From Myotis daubentonii (taxonomy: Eukaryota > Chordata > Mammalia > Chiroptera > Vespertilionidae), in assembly GCF_963259705.1 (NCBI RefSeq), contig NC_081841.1, forward strand, positions 115,914,979 through 115,978,978: a DNA stretch of 64,000 bases, read 5' to 3'. Of this stretch, positions 32,806 through 43,310 are shown in pieces. A model generated the notes under the pieces. That model was not told the DNA's origin, made no database searches, and saw only the letters and a program-made list of their open reading frames with translations. Both the position numbers and the translations under genes were made by a program. The number at the start of each line of letters is the position of its first letter. Position 1 is the stretch's first letter.

Positions 32806-33463
32806 TGTTACAGAAAACCAGAATAAATCAAGCAATGCTTGGAGAGTTTGGATTCACACTGTATTCACCAATGGGCTCAGAGAAAAATGAATTCAAATTC
32901 TTAGCAGAGCTACAAGCAGAACTTCCCTTTTTATTAAAGAGCCAGTCCTATGTGTGCTTAGTGGTTATCTTGCTGGTGGCCTTGAAAACAACACAGTTCT
33001 ACCAATTAAAAAATACACCTGGCATGGCATTGAGAGTATGGGTGTATCTAGTCCAGGGGTGGGCAAACTTTTTGACTCGAGGGCCACAATGGGTTCTTAA
33101 ACTGGACCGGAGGGCCGGAACAAAAGCATGGATGGAGTGTTTGTGTGAACTAATATAAATTCAAAGTAAACATCATTACATAAAAGGGTACGGTCTTTTT
33201 TTTTTTAGTTTTATTCATTTCAAATGGGCCAGATCCGGCCCGCGGGCCGTAGTTTGCCCACGGCTGATCTAGTCTCTGGCCTACAAGGTCAGACAGCTAA
33301 GTTTATCTTCCTTATTATTCAAGCAGGCTAAAGCAGGCTAAAGCAGGCTAGAAAGCAAAGTTATTATTATTATTATTTATTTTTTTTTTAGGATGAGAGG
33401 CTGTCTGAAAAATAGCAAAGAATTCCAAACAGTAGTTTTACAAAATAGGGGTTAGCTTCCTCA
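32806..33463 (-). repeat. Provirus 5' LTR (hAT-interrupted)
   Basis: Starts tgttacagaaaacc and ends gcttcctca before the GGTG duplication. Without the hAT it is about 430 bp, like the 3' LTR. Confidence 0.85.
33054..33266. mobile_element. hAT MITE in the 5' LTR
   Basis: 213 bp with termini caggggtgggcaaac and gtttgcccacggctg, flanked by a perfect 8-bp duplication atctagtc (33046-33053, 33267-33274). The other LTR holds the empty site. Confidence 0.95.
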
Positions 33464-33880
33464 GGTGAAGATGTGGAGAAAAGGGAACCCTAGTGCACTG
33501 TTGTTGGGAATATAGACGGTACAACCACTGTGGAAAACAGTATGCATTTTCTTTTCAAAATTAAAAATGGAATTGTCTTTTGACTCAGCAATCTCACTTC
33601 TGGGAATATATTCTAAGAACCCTGAAACACTAATTTGAAAAAAATGTATGTACCTTTATGTTTATTGTAGCATTATTTGCAATAGCCAAGATCTGAAAAC
33701 AACCTATGTACCTATCAGTAGATTAGTGGGTATAAAAGCCATGGTGCATTTATACAATGGAATACTTTACAGCCATAATAAAGAAGGAAATATTACCTTT
33801 TGTGATAACGTGGATAGATCTGGAAATTTTTATGCTAAGTGAAATAAGCCAGTAAGGGAAAAATAAGTACCACATGATTT

Positions 33881-34271
33881 TGGTATGCTCTCTTTCTTAG
33901 GAGCACACCCAGGCCTTTCTTTCCTTCAGCCATGCAACTTCTAAACTTTAAGGGTCCCCATGAGACTTTATCAAGGGAGCAATAGGCAGCAGTAGTTCAT
34001 CCCAGGCCAACCCCATGAACCTATCTCCAAGGCCTCTTTTTCTCTGACTTTTCATTGAGCTAATAGTAGTTCCACCTTGGCTTACTTCTGTCACTGTTAC
34101 TTTTATTTCTCAGTGAGCCAAGACAGCACCTCTTAGGCTCTCTCCTGTTCTTCTTCTATCCTAAGCCTTTCCTTGTTTTACTCTTCCCAGCCTTAATAAA
34201 CTCCTCTCAAAATCCCCTGTATTCATTTTGTGAAATCTTTCCTGCATGAAATTAAGAACCCACACACTACA
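33881..34271 (+). repeat. Possible LTR after L1 break
   Basis: The L1 match stops at 33880. The segment begins tggtatgctc, has ccttaataaactcc at about 34193 and ends aacccacacactaca. This fits an LTR with poly(A) signal near its end, but I see no duplication. Confidence 0.4.
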
Positions 34272-34464
34272 GTCTGAGGCAGACATGTTCAAACCTTAGT
34301 TTATGTCCTATAAGATACTTACTCCCTTTCCCTCCTTCCAACCCTCATTACTTTTTAACAATTCATTTTACTTGAATATTTGCCCCAGGATCTGCTTCTG
34401 GTGAAACACACTAAAACACAAAGTATAGTTCACTACAAAACATTGCAGCTACTTTTTACTGCAC

Positions 34465-34680
34465 TTATGCAGTATGGCCACTGCTGTTAAATGCCATACA
34501 GATTAAGCTCTCACTTAATTTGCACATTACCCCCATCATTATCACCATTTTGGAGAAGAGAGAAACAAGAGGCCATGAAAAAATATGATCATGCAAGGTC
34601 ATGCAGGAAACAAATAGCAAAACTGGGATTTGAACTCAGGTCTACCCTATCTCAATGTCTCTGGTTTGAAACACTACATT
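34465..34680 (-). mobile_element. MIR SINE, old
   Basis: Reverse MIR: cattatcaccattttggaga, aaggtcatgcagg, and aactgggatttgaactcagg. Confidence 0.7.
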
Positions 34681-34878
34681 TCTCCATCTATTTATTTATC
34701 TTTGTATCTCTGACACAAAATAAAGTGCCTGAGCCTTCATGGAAACTTAACAAATTGTATTAGTCACAGTTGTCCAGTGAAACAGAACTAATCTACACTA
34801 ATAAAAGACAAAGATGCTAATTGACCATACCTTCTCCCAACAGCCAATCAGAGTGACTATATGCAAATTAACCCAACC

Positions 34879-35235
34879 TGTGGGGGGCTGTTTCTCTTTT
34901 CCATGTCCTGCAAGGAAAATGAAACAGTCCATTTGCTGACTGGAGGAGCTGGGGATTAAGAAATTAAAGAAAGACCAAGATGCAGAAATAGATTTTAAGC
35001 TGGGACCAGGTGGGTGCCATCCTCTCTGATGGAGAGGCAGCAAAAGCGGGCTGAGCCACACAGCAGGTTTATTTTAAAGGCCTAGATTTACATATCTAGT
35101 TCTGCCCCTGCCTGATTAATATGTCCAGCCTTACTGGGGAAGCATGTTCCCAGGGCATGGCTCTGCCTATGTTCTGAGTTCAGCTGACAATAATTATAAG
35201 AAAATGCCTAGGTGTCTCCCAGGCGGCCCTCTACA
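34879..35235 (-). repeat. ERV2 3' LTR
   Basis: TGTGGGGGGCTGTTTCTC to GCGGCCCTCTACA, carrying gtttattttaaagg (AATAAA on the minus strand). Confidence 0.85.
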
Positions 35236-35250
35236 TTTCCCCCATTTTTG
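35236..35250 (-). promoter_or_regulatory. ERV2 polypurine tract
   Basis: Minus strand CAAAAATGGGGGAAA directly before the 3' LTR. Confidence 0.75.
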
Positions 35251-35689
35251 TTTGTTAAGCTACTATAATAAAAGTAAAATTTTAAACATTAATAGTAGGG
35301 CTCTAGAATTAAAACAATTGCAAACAATGCAAATGCAAAACCTAAACTACAAGCATGTTATCATTTTCAAAATTTGAACGTTAACAACAAAACTGGCTAT
35401 TAAATAATAACAAAACAATGCCAATGTAAAACAACAATATGAGAAATCAGAACTATGGACATATTAACATTTTTTCTACTAAATGAAAAAAATAAGTCTC
35501 TTTTGCTGCTGGTGTATATTTACTCAGAGTCCTTGGACTTGGCTGTGCAAGAGTTTGCAGAAGACTGGCAGTTAACAGATGCTAGCATGAGTAGGAACAT
35601 GGTTGAAGAAGTAGCTTCAACTTCTTGCTTTTACACAATCTGTTGTGCTTCAGTCGTTAACTTCTTCAGATGACTCCATATTGGCACAA

Positions 35690-35890
35690 CAGTCCCTTGC
35701 GTCTTTCAGTTTTCTTTTTCTTCCCTTTTGCTGTCATTAGGGCAGTACTTAGTCCTTTTGAGTGAATGGACACAGGAGCTTGTCTGAGTCCATTGTGGTG
35801 ACGGATGTAACGCTCTGGCACCCAAATTGGCTGCATTGCTCCTTCTTCCTTGCTTTTGGTCCTGGGAAACCTGCAGCAATGCATAGGTGC
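35690..35890 (-). pseudogene. pol: Pol integrase C-terminal remnant
   Basis: The frame 35666-35884 contains IWVPERYIRHHNG, resembling the C-terminal DNA-binding end of betaretroviral integrase, in the right place shortly before the 3' LTR. Reading beyond it soon meets stops. No env frame follows. Confidence 0.6.
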
Positions 35891-35899
35891 TGACTGCTA

Positions 35900-38800
35900 T
35901 CATGACAAGACGTCTTCACCATCTCCATCGCTGAACTGTCTCTCCTGTCTTTGTGGCTGGAGCAATCTGGTCAGTTGGGATCCGTTGTTGCAGGAATCCA
36001 CATGGTCTGGGAGCTGTTCTTCTGAAAATATTCAAACGTATTCTTGACCAAAGGTTAATAAAGAAAATATTACTTGGGGTTCTTTCTTTGAAATGATCTT
36101 CTCCTGGCTTTCCCTGACATCATGTGTTTTTTCTGGGTGTCTTGCTATTAGCATTAAATGAAAAATTTTATCTAAATGAAATTTAGTTATAGGATATTTT
36201 TCTTTACATGGTATTTTTCCACTATCCCCCCTTTTTAATTTAATTATTAGGAGGATTTTCAGAAAACTTACAATGCAGTCTAGATAACTTTAAATTCCAA
36301 CTTTTTGCACAAAAATATGACTGCTTTAGGTTCATAGCATGTTAAGCAATTTTACCATGAAATGAAAATTTTGGTTAATACTTCTTAGGCCAATTTTAAT
36401 TAATGTGAAAACTTTAATACTCTAACATCAATCTTATTTTGCATTGTAAATATTAATGGAAAGGATTATTTTGCATCCTTGGGAAGGCCCTGATCATTTC
36501 TGTTAGGCTGTAGTTAGATATAGGGTAGCTGCTGTTAGCCAAGTCTTCGCTATTTGGGTACTGATTTCAGCTGGACCAAGTCTCTTTCTGTTCCCAATCT
36601 CAGCTGAGCCAAGTCTCTTTCTATCTGGGTCCCGATTTGAGCTGGGCATGGGAAGCGCAGCAGCCATGGGGGCAGGAGACCTCCCTCATAAGGGGCGAGT
36701 GTTCAAGCCCCTGCACAATTGAGGGGGTGAGGATCTGTGCCCCACCTCCGTTGAACCCCAAGTTTTCTCCTACTGGCTCCGGGCTGTGCCTGTCTTAGGT
36801 AGCCCCTCCCTGAGGGGGGGGGGTCTTACCAGTCATTGACTACCAGCCATCCTCTGGGCCAAGTAGGGTGATGTGAGGTTCAGTTCTGTCTCCTTGTTAG
36901 CCTATGCCCCTGTGGCCTCCACGCCCAGCAACTGCCTTTGGATCCCCTCGCCTGCTGGCGGGGCCCCGGCATTGATCATGGGGAACCCAGTTTCTTTTCC
37001 AGAGAGGGCCCAGCTTACACCATTGGGCAAGAGACAGATCCATGGTACCAGCCACCATGATCTCAGCTTGAACGGAGAGCTTAGGTAACAGCTGTAGGCA
37101 ATTGGATTGTGAGAAGAGGGACCCTCTTGGCAAAAAGGTCAAGAGAGGTCAATACAGAATGCTTAAGTGCCTTCCCAGTGGGCCTTCCACACAGTGGAAG
37201 GGAATAAATTCTTTCATGTCTTTAAAACATTCAAAGAATTAATTTTTAAGTATGTTTGGGATAAATGCACAATATACTGTTGTAAAACATCAAAAATGAT
37301 TAATGAAACTTGTAGAATAATACCATGTAAGAATATTCTTTGCTTTAGGTCATGACAACTTAATTTTAACCTGGCTGTCTCAAGGTTTGGAATGAGGAAC
37401 CTAGTTTGCAAAAAAAAGCAATTTACAGAAGCAGAGATAGCATGCTATCCAAATTACAGTTTTGGGTAAATACATTATCTAGAGTCCTTGGGTAACCTAG
37501 GTTAAACTTAGGCATGTTATCTAAATTATAGTTTTGGGTCTCCAGAACACTGAGTTGACACACTAACTGGAGCCCTCTGACCTTGGGATAGTTGTGCTGT
37601 CCTTCCCAGGTAAAGGAAAAATGTGCTTTCTAAGACCAATATGAAACTGACAGTTTTTACCTGAGTTAATTGTTACCATACTTCACTTTACCATGCCCCA
37701 GGTGGTCTCTGGGCTGTTGGTTGTCTGGTTTGTCTTCTTCCTGCTGGATTACACTTGGAGAACTTCAACTTAAAAAGGAAAAATGTTTCTCTTTTACACC
37801 AAGTAACCTATAGGATTACTTCTTGGATCTTGACTGATAGTGCCGCAAGGCCATGTATTTCAAGTCAAAGTCATTAAACATTTATGGTGACTGTACTTAT
37901 TTTCAGATTTGGTATTTTAACAGCAAATCATTAGATTATCCTATAAATATTAGTGGAAAATGTTTTAAAATATTAAAATTTCTCCTTTTTATTAAATTTA
38001 AAATAATATTTTTAAACAGCATTCTCTTTTGGCTTATTTGCATATACAGAGGGATCATGGGAAGCCTTTAGTAACTTTTTAGAAGAATTTTACTTTACTA
38101 GGATTCAATTGCTTACAAAGATTAGTAAATTTAGTAATTTTATGTCTGATACATGAGATGCAAACGCTGCCCCACCTCCAGCCTAATTTAAAATGCAGTG
38201 GCGTGGTGCTTTTGTTAGTTTAAATAAAGACATTGCTACTAACAAATCAATTTTTTCTTTTATTTGGCAGAAATTTCTTATGCAACCAAGCATATTATAT
38301 TTTGAAATATTGCACTTGGGAAAAACTGTCAAATACATATCTAATTAAAAAATTTTCAACATTTAAAAGCAGTTCTCAACATAATAGGATCTAGTCTTGA
38401 CCATGGAATCAATTACTCTTTATTTGTTTATGATATATGTATAACTATGGTTCTACTGAGAATTTAAGATGACTTAAAAATATCTCTTATCTATGGCCTT
38501 TTAAGAAATACAAGCTCTATTGTAGGCCCTTATAAAGCCAACTGCTTAAAACATTGGTCTATCATACCACTGAAATTATATAAGACCGTGATTGGTAATT
38601 TATTAAGTATTAAAAATATTTTCTTAAAAATAGCATTAAATAAATTCGGAAGGCAAGCACACTTTCTGCCCCATCTGCATTTCTGTAGTAAAACTCTGCC
38701 TTAAAACTCCACCCCTGAAATCCCATCCTGCCTCAGTGAGCAGATACTCCTTTTGTGATTGGTTAAGTCAGAGGGAGGGGCCTTTGTTGTTTCAAGATGG

Positions 38801-40600
38801 TGGCCCCCAGGGGAGCAGCAAGCCATGCGGCCAACATGGCAGCTGCCAAGTCAGGCAGCTCAAAGTGGCGGTTGTCTACACTGTTCTTTGACAGAGCAAA
38901 CCAAAACCCCTAAAAGATAGATGACCATCATTATATTGTAGACACACAGAAATCTCATTAGCTGTTTATACCCTTTATAATTATCTTAAAGAATATCAAT
39001 CAAATTTAAACTATTTTTTGTATTAAAATTTTTTCAGTTGAGATCATAAATTAATCCTCTTTTAAAATCAGACCAATGAGTAATATATTTTGAATTCCTA
39101 ATCATTTAAGAGAAAACACATTTTATTTTTTCAAAAACAAGTTATACATTAGATATTTAATTAATTTCTCCTGATTCAATTTGCACTTTAAACTTTCAGA
39201 GCTTACAAGTCAAATATTAGCAGTTCTTTGATTAACTACACTTTTACATTTTTAAGAATAAATTTTAAAATCTAATAATTAACTTTAAACCATGTTTTTT
39301 CTGCACAGGGAAACTGAGAAGCAAACTTGTAGGTATTAAAAAATGACTACTGGCGGGAAGCTGATTTCAAAGGAGCCACCTTTTGGCCACATGACCTTTT
39401 CTGGGAAGGTTGGCTAGCAAAAGGTGTAGCCATTGAAATGCAAATTAACATTCCTAAAGATGGCTGCTGGCAGGAATTGGATTACCTGCATGCTAGGGGA
39501 AGGACATGTCTACCCCTCCCTCCATTAAAAATGGGTGTAGCTTTAAACTTTTTTTTTTAAAATATATTTTATTGATTTTCTACAGAGAGGAAGGGAGAGA
39601 GACAGAGAGCCAGAAACATCGATGAGAGAGAAACATCGATCAGCTGCCTCCTGCACATCTCCTACTGAGGATGTGCCCGCAACCCAGGTACATGCCCTTG
39701 ACCGGAATCGAACCTGGGACCCCTCAGTCCGCAGGCCGATGCTCCATCCACTGAGCCAAACCGGTTTTGGCGCTTTAAACTTTTTAATGGCAAGAAAAGA
39801 GACTTTAAAAACTTTCAGAGCTTTAAATCTTAGGTAGCAAATTAAATACTTAGCATTTTTCAAATCAATACTTTTACATTTAAGGATACATTTCAAATAA
39901 AATATAAGGCATTTTCAATTAATAAATTAACTTCTATCATCTAGACTTCATACTAGGCATACTCCGATCAACATTTCAGTATTATAAATCTCAATAATTT
40001 TAGATGATTTGAACTTAAATGTTTTAAGTTTCCAGCCAGTAAGCCTGGCATAACTGCTAAATTTCAAAATGGTCACAATTTTCCTGCTGGGGAAGTCAAG
40101 AAGCAAACCCATAGCTATTCACATGTTAACTTGACTATCAACTTCCTGGTGGTACTTGCCTCAGGGCGGGAAATTTCAAAAGAGCTACTTTAAATAGCCT
40201 TGGGAAACCAGCCTGTATTTCTTTCTCAGGTTCATCTCCGCCATTTTTAAGACCAAAACATTCTCGGGTTTTTATTCTGCACACAGCAAAAGGTCAAGTT
40301 CAGCTCAAAACTATGCACACTCGTTTTTAAACTGGCCTTTTCCCTTTACATGTGCACAGAAATCCTGGATGCATTTATGAATTTGTAAAAGCTTTAAGTC
40401 ATTAGCTGGAAAAAAAGAATAAAGATGCTGAAGATGAGGCGAAGAAGTGGCTTTCTTGGGGAGTGACGTCCATATTGGATGGCCCGTGAGTTTCCCCCAC
40501 TTCCTTGTTTCTTAGGGGGAAGATTCAGTAATGGTCTGGCATTTACTCTTTCTATTTTATTTATTTTTCAATTTTTTTTAATTTTTATTTTTTCAAGGAA
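35900..40600. other. AT-rich non-coding interior of the ERV2 element
   Basis: No gag-pro-pol frame of useful length is visible. There are three loosely similar blocks with gcgggaa/ctgatttcaaa-type sequence (about 38640-38880, 39340-39440, 40090-40220), each pairing a ttgaaacc or ttcaaa-rich stretch with gatggcggc/atggctgc-like words, and one Ves SINE. The C-tract/G-rich area at 36640-37100 differs in composition. Confidence 0.5.
39554..39771 (-). mobile_element. Ves SINE with 14-bp target duplication
   Basis: Full SINE in reverse, duplication gctttaaacttttt at 39540-39553 and 39772-39785. It postdates the ERV2 element. Confidence 0.9.
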
Positions 40601-40670
40601 AGACAAGATTTTTTAAGATAAAGAATCATTGGCAGTTGCTGAGAAATTCCTTTAATCCTTTTCTACTTGG

Positions 40671-40865
40671 TTACAAGTAGTTTACATGTGGAGGCAGAGG
40701 AGGTGCAGATAGTATTCTTAGAGACTCACACCCTTCCACTCCAGGCTGTATGGCCGTGGCTGTACCCCACTTAGACATTCTTAAACTCTCCTGTGCTGAA
40801 TCAAGGCCATCACCAATTAAAATAGGAATTTTCTCTGGATGTTTTGCTGAGTATTGGTCACACAA
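40671..40865 (-). pseudogene. gag: ERV2 Gag fragment
   Basis: The frame reads KIPILIGDGLDSAQESLRMSK, resembling the Gag of the second ERV2 at 48683-48850 (KIPIPSFALWSLIHDCLDLT, then LRMSKHD). It is a short piece of the matrix-side Gag, and the rest is missing. Confidence 0.55.
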
Positions 40866-41096
40866 CTGCTTTCTAACCTTTTCCCAGGTTTCATCAACAA
40901 AGCTTAAGAAATCGAGAATTTGACTACAATTAACAGAGCATAGTTTAAAGCATTTTTTGAGGATTACCCACGTTTTACACCTGGCTATTTCATATCAATT
41001 CACAACAATACACTCCCCTTACCTTATTCCTTTAAATCTGTGTGCACACGCTTCTGGGAGTGACCCTCTCGCTTTCTTCTTTTGCCTCCATACTCA

Positions 41097-41115
41097 GTCA
41101 CTGTTCGGGGCGCCA
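41097..41115 (-). promoter_or_regulatory. ERV2 primer binding site, tRNA-Lys type
   Basis: Minus strand TGGCGCCCCGAACAGTGAC next to the 5' LTR, close to the Lys-tRNA primer site of betaretroviruses with one extra C and one change. Confidence 0.7.
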
Positions 41116-41117
41116 AA

Positions 41118-41476
41118 TGTGGGGTGCTGTTTCTCTCTTTTCCATGTCCCACATGGAAAATGAAACAGTCCATTTGCTAAGTGGAGGAGCTGGATATTAA
41201 GAAATTAAAGAAAGACCAAGATGCAGAAATAGATTTTAAGCTGGGGCCAGGTGGGTGTCATCCTCTCTGATGGAGAGGAAGCAAAAGCGGGCTGAGCCAC
41301 ACAGCAGGTTTATTTTAAAGGCCTAGATTTACATATCTAGTGCCGCCCCTGCCTGATTAACATGTCCACCCTTATTGGGGAAGCATGTTCCCAGGGCGTG
41401 GCTCTGCCTATGCTCTGAGTTCAGCTGACAATAATTATAAGAAAATGCCTAGGTGCCTCCCAGGTGGCCCTCTTCA
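41118..41476 (-). repeat. ERV2 5' LTR
   Basis: TGTGGGGTGCTGTTTCTC to GTGGCCCTCTTCA, paired with 34879-35235. Confidence 0.85.
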
Positions 41477-41482
41477 CCAACC

Positions 41483-41640
41483 AAGATGGCGGCCGGCAGC
41501 CACGGAGCTGGAGCAAGCAGGTTTGGTTGCCTGGGTGATGGAGGAACCCAAGCTTCCCGCCTGCCCTGAGCCAGCTGTAGCCTCCACTCATGGCAAAAAA
41601 GTTTCAATTATAGAAGATAAATAAATCCCAGATACCTGCT
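41483..41640 (+). other. Promoter/first-exon-like piece in Helitron A
   Basis: Right after the ERV2 duplication the Helitron reads aagatggcggccggcagcc, a YY1-like motif with a Met codon in Kozak-like context, and stays open for about 40 codons (41385-41624 frame). HeliBats are known to carry captured host promoters and first exons. Which gene this came from I cannot tell. Confidence 0.4.
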
Positions 41641-41659
41641 TCCAGCCAGCCTCCACTGG

Positions 41660-42050
41660 GAGCTTGGGTGGCTGGGGACTGAGGCCAGCCGGCAAACAGC
41701 CATCAGCCCCTCACCCAGGATGGCAACACACTCATGGGGTGAGGGTCCATGCTGGGAGGCTTGGCCAGCCTGCAAACAGCCATCAGCCCCTCACCTAGGA
41801 TAGCCACACACTCATGGGATGAGGGTTCCCACTGGGGGCCGTGTCCAGCCTACAAACAGCCATCAGCCCCTCACCCAGGCTGGCCACACCCTCATGGGGT
41901 GAGGGTCTCCACTGGGGGCCTTAGCCAGCCTGAAAAATGCCCTAAGCCTCTTACCCAGGCTGGCCAGGCACCCCAGGGGGAACCCCCACCCTGAAGGGGC
42001 TGTGGCCAGCCTGCAAACAGCCATCAGCCCCTCACCCAGGCTGTCAGGCA
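41660..42050. repeat. Minisatellite in Helitron A
   Basis: Five imperfect units of about 75-80 bp built on gcctgcaaacagccatcagc and ctcatggggtgagggt. Confidence 0.85.
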
Positions 42051-42051
42051 C

Positions 42052-42519
42052 TCCTATATAATAAAAGGGTAATATGCAAATTGACCCTAACAGCAGAACA
42101 ACTGGGAATGACTGGTCATTATGACACACACTGACCACCAGGGGGCAGATGCTCAATGCAGTAGTTGCCCCCTGGTCAGTGCACTCCCACAGGGGGAGCT
42201 CTGCTCAGTCACAAGCCAGGCTGATGACTTCCAGTACAGCGGTGGTGGTGGGAGCCTCTCCTGCCTCCTCAGCAGCGCTAAGATTGTCCGACTGCAGCTT
42301 AGGTCTGCTCCTCGCTGACAAGTGGGCATCCCCTGAGGGCTCCTGGGCTGCTGGAGGGATGTCTGACTGCCATCTTAGGCCCAATCCCCAGGGGAGCAGG
42401 CCTAAGCCAGCAGGTGGTTATCCCCCGAGGAGTCCCAGACTGTGAGAGGGCACAGGCCGGCCTGATGGACCCCCCACCCCTGCCCTGAGTGCACAAATTT
42501 TTGTGCACCGGGCCTCTAG
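42052..42519 (+). mobile_element. HeliBat Helitron B
   Basis: Starts TCCTATATAATAAAAGGG, has atatgcaaattgacc, and ends with the hairpin gtgcacaaatttttgtgcac (42490-42508) then GGGCCTCTAG. The T at 42520 completes the usual A/T target. Confidence 0.9.
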
Positions 42520-42870
42520 TATAATATAACAATGGAGATTCACTATCTGACATCTGTAGTAGTAAAGCCATTGTATTAGTCACAGTTGTCCAGTGAAAGC
42601 CAGTGCAGAAATGCAGTCTGAGTCTGAACCAGGGGAGTGGATGGTATAGGTCCCAGTCTGAGAAGAAAAGCCATGAGTGCCAAAGTCCAGGGGTAGTCAA
42701 GGATGGACATTCTAGCTCACAAGGAGAGTAATTTCACCCTTACTCCACCATTTTGTTCTATTTAGTCCTCAGAGATTGGATCACACCCACCAACATTGGT
42801 AAGGGCCACATCTTCTTTACTCAGTCTACCAATTCAAATGTGAATTTCTTCCAGAAACACCCTCTAAGAA
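42520..42870 (+). repeat. Old interspersed repeat flanking the Helitrons
   Basis: ttagtcacagttgtccagtg at 42575 and later blocks (accattttgttctatttagt, attcaaatgtgaatttcttc) resemble a widespread old mammalian repeat that begins gtattagtcagggttctcca. The family name is not certain. Confidence 0.45.
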
Positions 42871-42934
42871 ACACCTAGAAGAAATGTTTTACCAACCCTC
42901 TGGGAAACTCTCCCCCACAAAAATAAAAATAAAA

Positions 42935-43310
42935 CCATATGATCCCACTATAAGTGGAATCCAGTGAAAAAAACAAACTGATGAACAAAATAAAAACAGA
43001 GGTATGGATACATTGAACAGACTGACAGTTGTCAGTGGGGAGTGGGGTTGGGGGACTGGATGAAAGGTGAAGGGATTTACCAAAAAGCATATATACATAA
43101 CACATAAACATAGATAATAGGGTGGTGATAGAGGAAAAGGGGTGCAGCTAGGTGGAGTTGGGCAAAGGGGTGGAAAATGGGATGGAAATAGACTTTGATT
43201 GGGCAATGAATACATGATACAGTGTGCAGTTGATGTTTGATTGTGTTGTACTCTTGAAACCTTTATGGTTTTACAAACCAATATTACCCCAATAAATTCA
43301 ATTAAAAGGG
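42935..43310 (+). mobile_element. L1 3'UTR fragment
   Basis: L1 end: atgatcccactataagtgga, gaatacatgatacagtgtgc, aataaattcaattaaaa tail. Confidence 0.65.

Larger units (their letters stand above)
25238..33463 (-). mobile_element. Gammaretrovirus-like provirus (class I ERV), defective
   Basis: An 8.2-kb provirus on the minus strand inside L1 ORF2. It has a 4-bp duplication GGTG (25234-25237 and 33464-33467), paired LTRs of about 428 bp, a tRNA-Glu-type primer site and a polypurine tract. Remnants of gag, pro and pol are in order, but no env is recognised: only about 0.5-0.8 kb separates the integrase core from the 3' LTR. Four later insertions sit inside it. Glu priming recalls the ERV-E-like branch of gammaretroviral ERVs; that placement is inference. 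All frames are broken. Confidence 0.85.
20950..33880 (+). mobile_element. Older L1, rearranged and interrupted
   Basis: ORF2 endonuclease sequence (20950-21180) is followed by a piece of a later ORF2 region (21205-21280), then after an LTR by an earlier one (21900-22030), so the order is scrambled here. From 23070 the ORF2 order is regular to 25237. It resumes at 33468 after the provirus and runs to about 33880 (frame 33648-33842 includes TFCDNVDRSGNFYAK-like end). Three SINEs and an LTR lie inside. Confidence 0.7.
34879..41476 (-). mobile_element. Betaretrovirus-like (ERV2) element inside a Helitron
   Basis: 6.6 kb on the minus strand. Paired LTRs of 357 and 359 bp are about 95% alike by eye. 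The 6-bp duplication CCAACC lies at 34873-34878 and 41477-41482. A lysine-type primer site and a polypurine tract are present. Only a gag scrap near the 5' end and a pol end near the 3' LTR look coding; about 4.7 kb between is AT-rich and non-coding. Confidence 0.85.
34792..42051 (+). mobile_element. HeliBat Helitron A, split by an ERV2 element
   Basis: Starts TCTACACTAATAAAAGAC after an A at 34791, with ATGCTAATTGACC as in other HeliBats. After 87 bp it is interrupted by the ERV2 element (34879-41476), then continues 41483-42051 with a gene-promoter-like piece and a minisatellite. It lacks its own hairpin/CTAG end: HeliBat B begins at 42052. Confidence 0.8.

Noticed and set aside
36897..37142. 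Possible ERV2 env transmembrane fragment
   Set aside because: A Trp/Leu-rich frame of 81 codons lies in GC-rich sequence, but no diagnostic motif was found.
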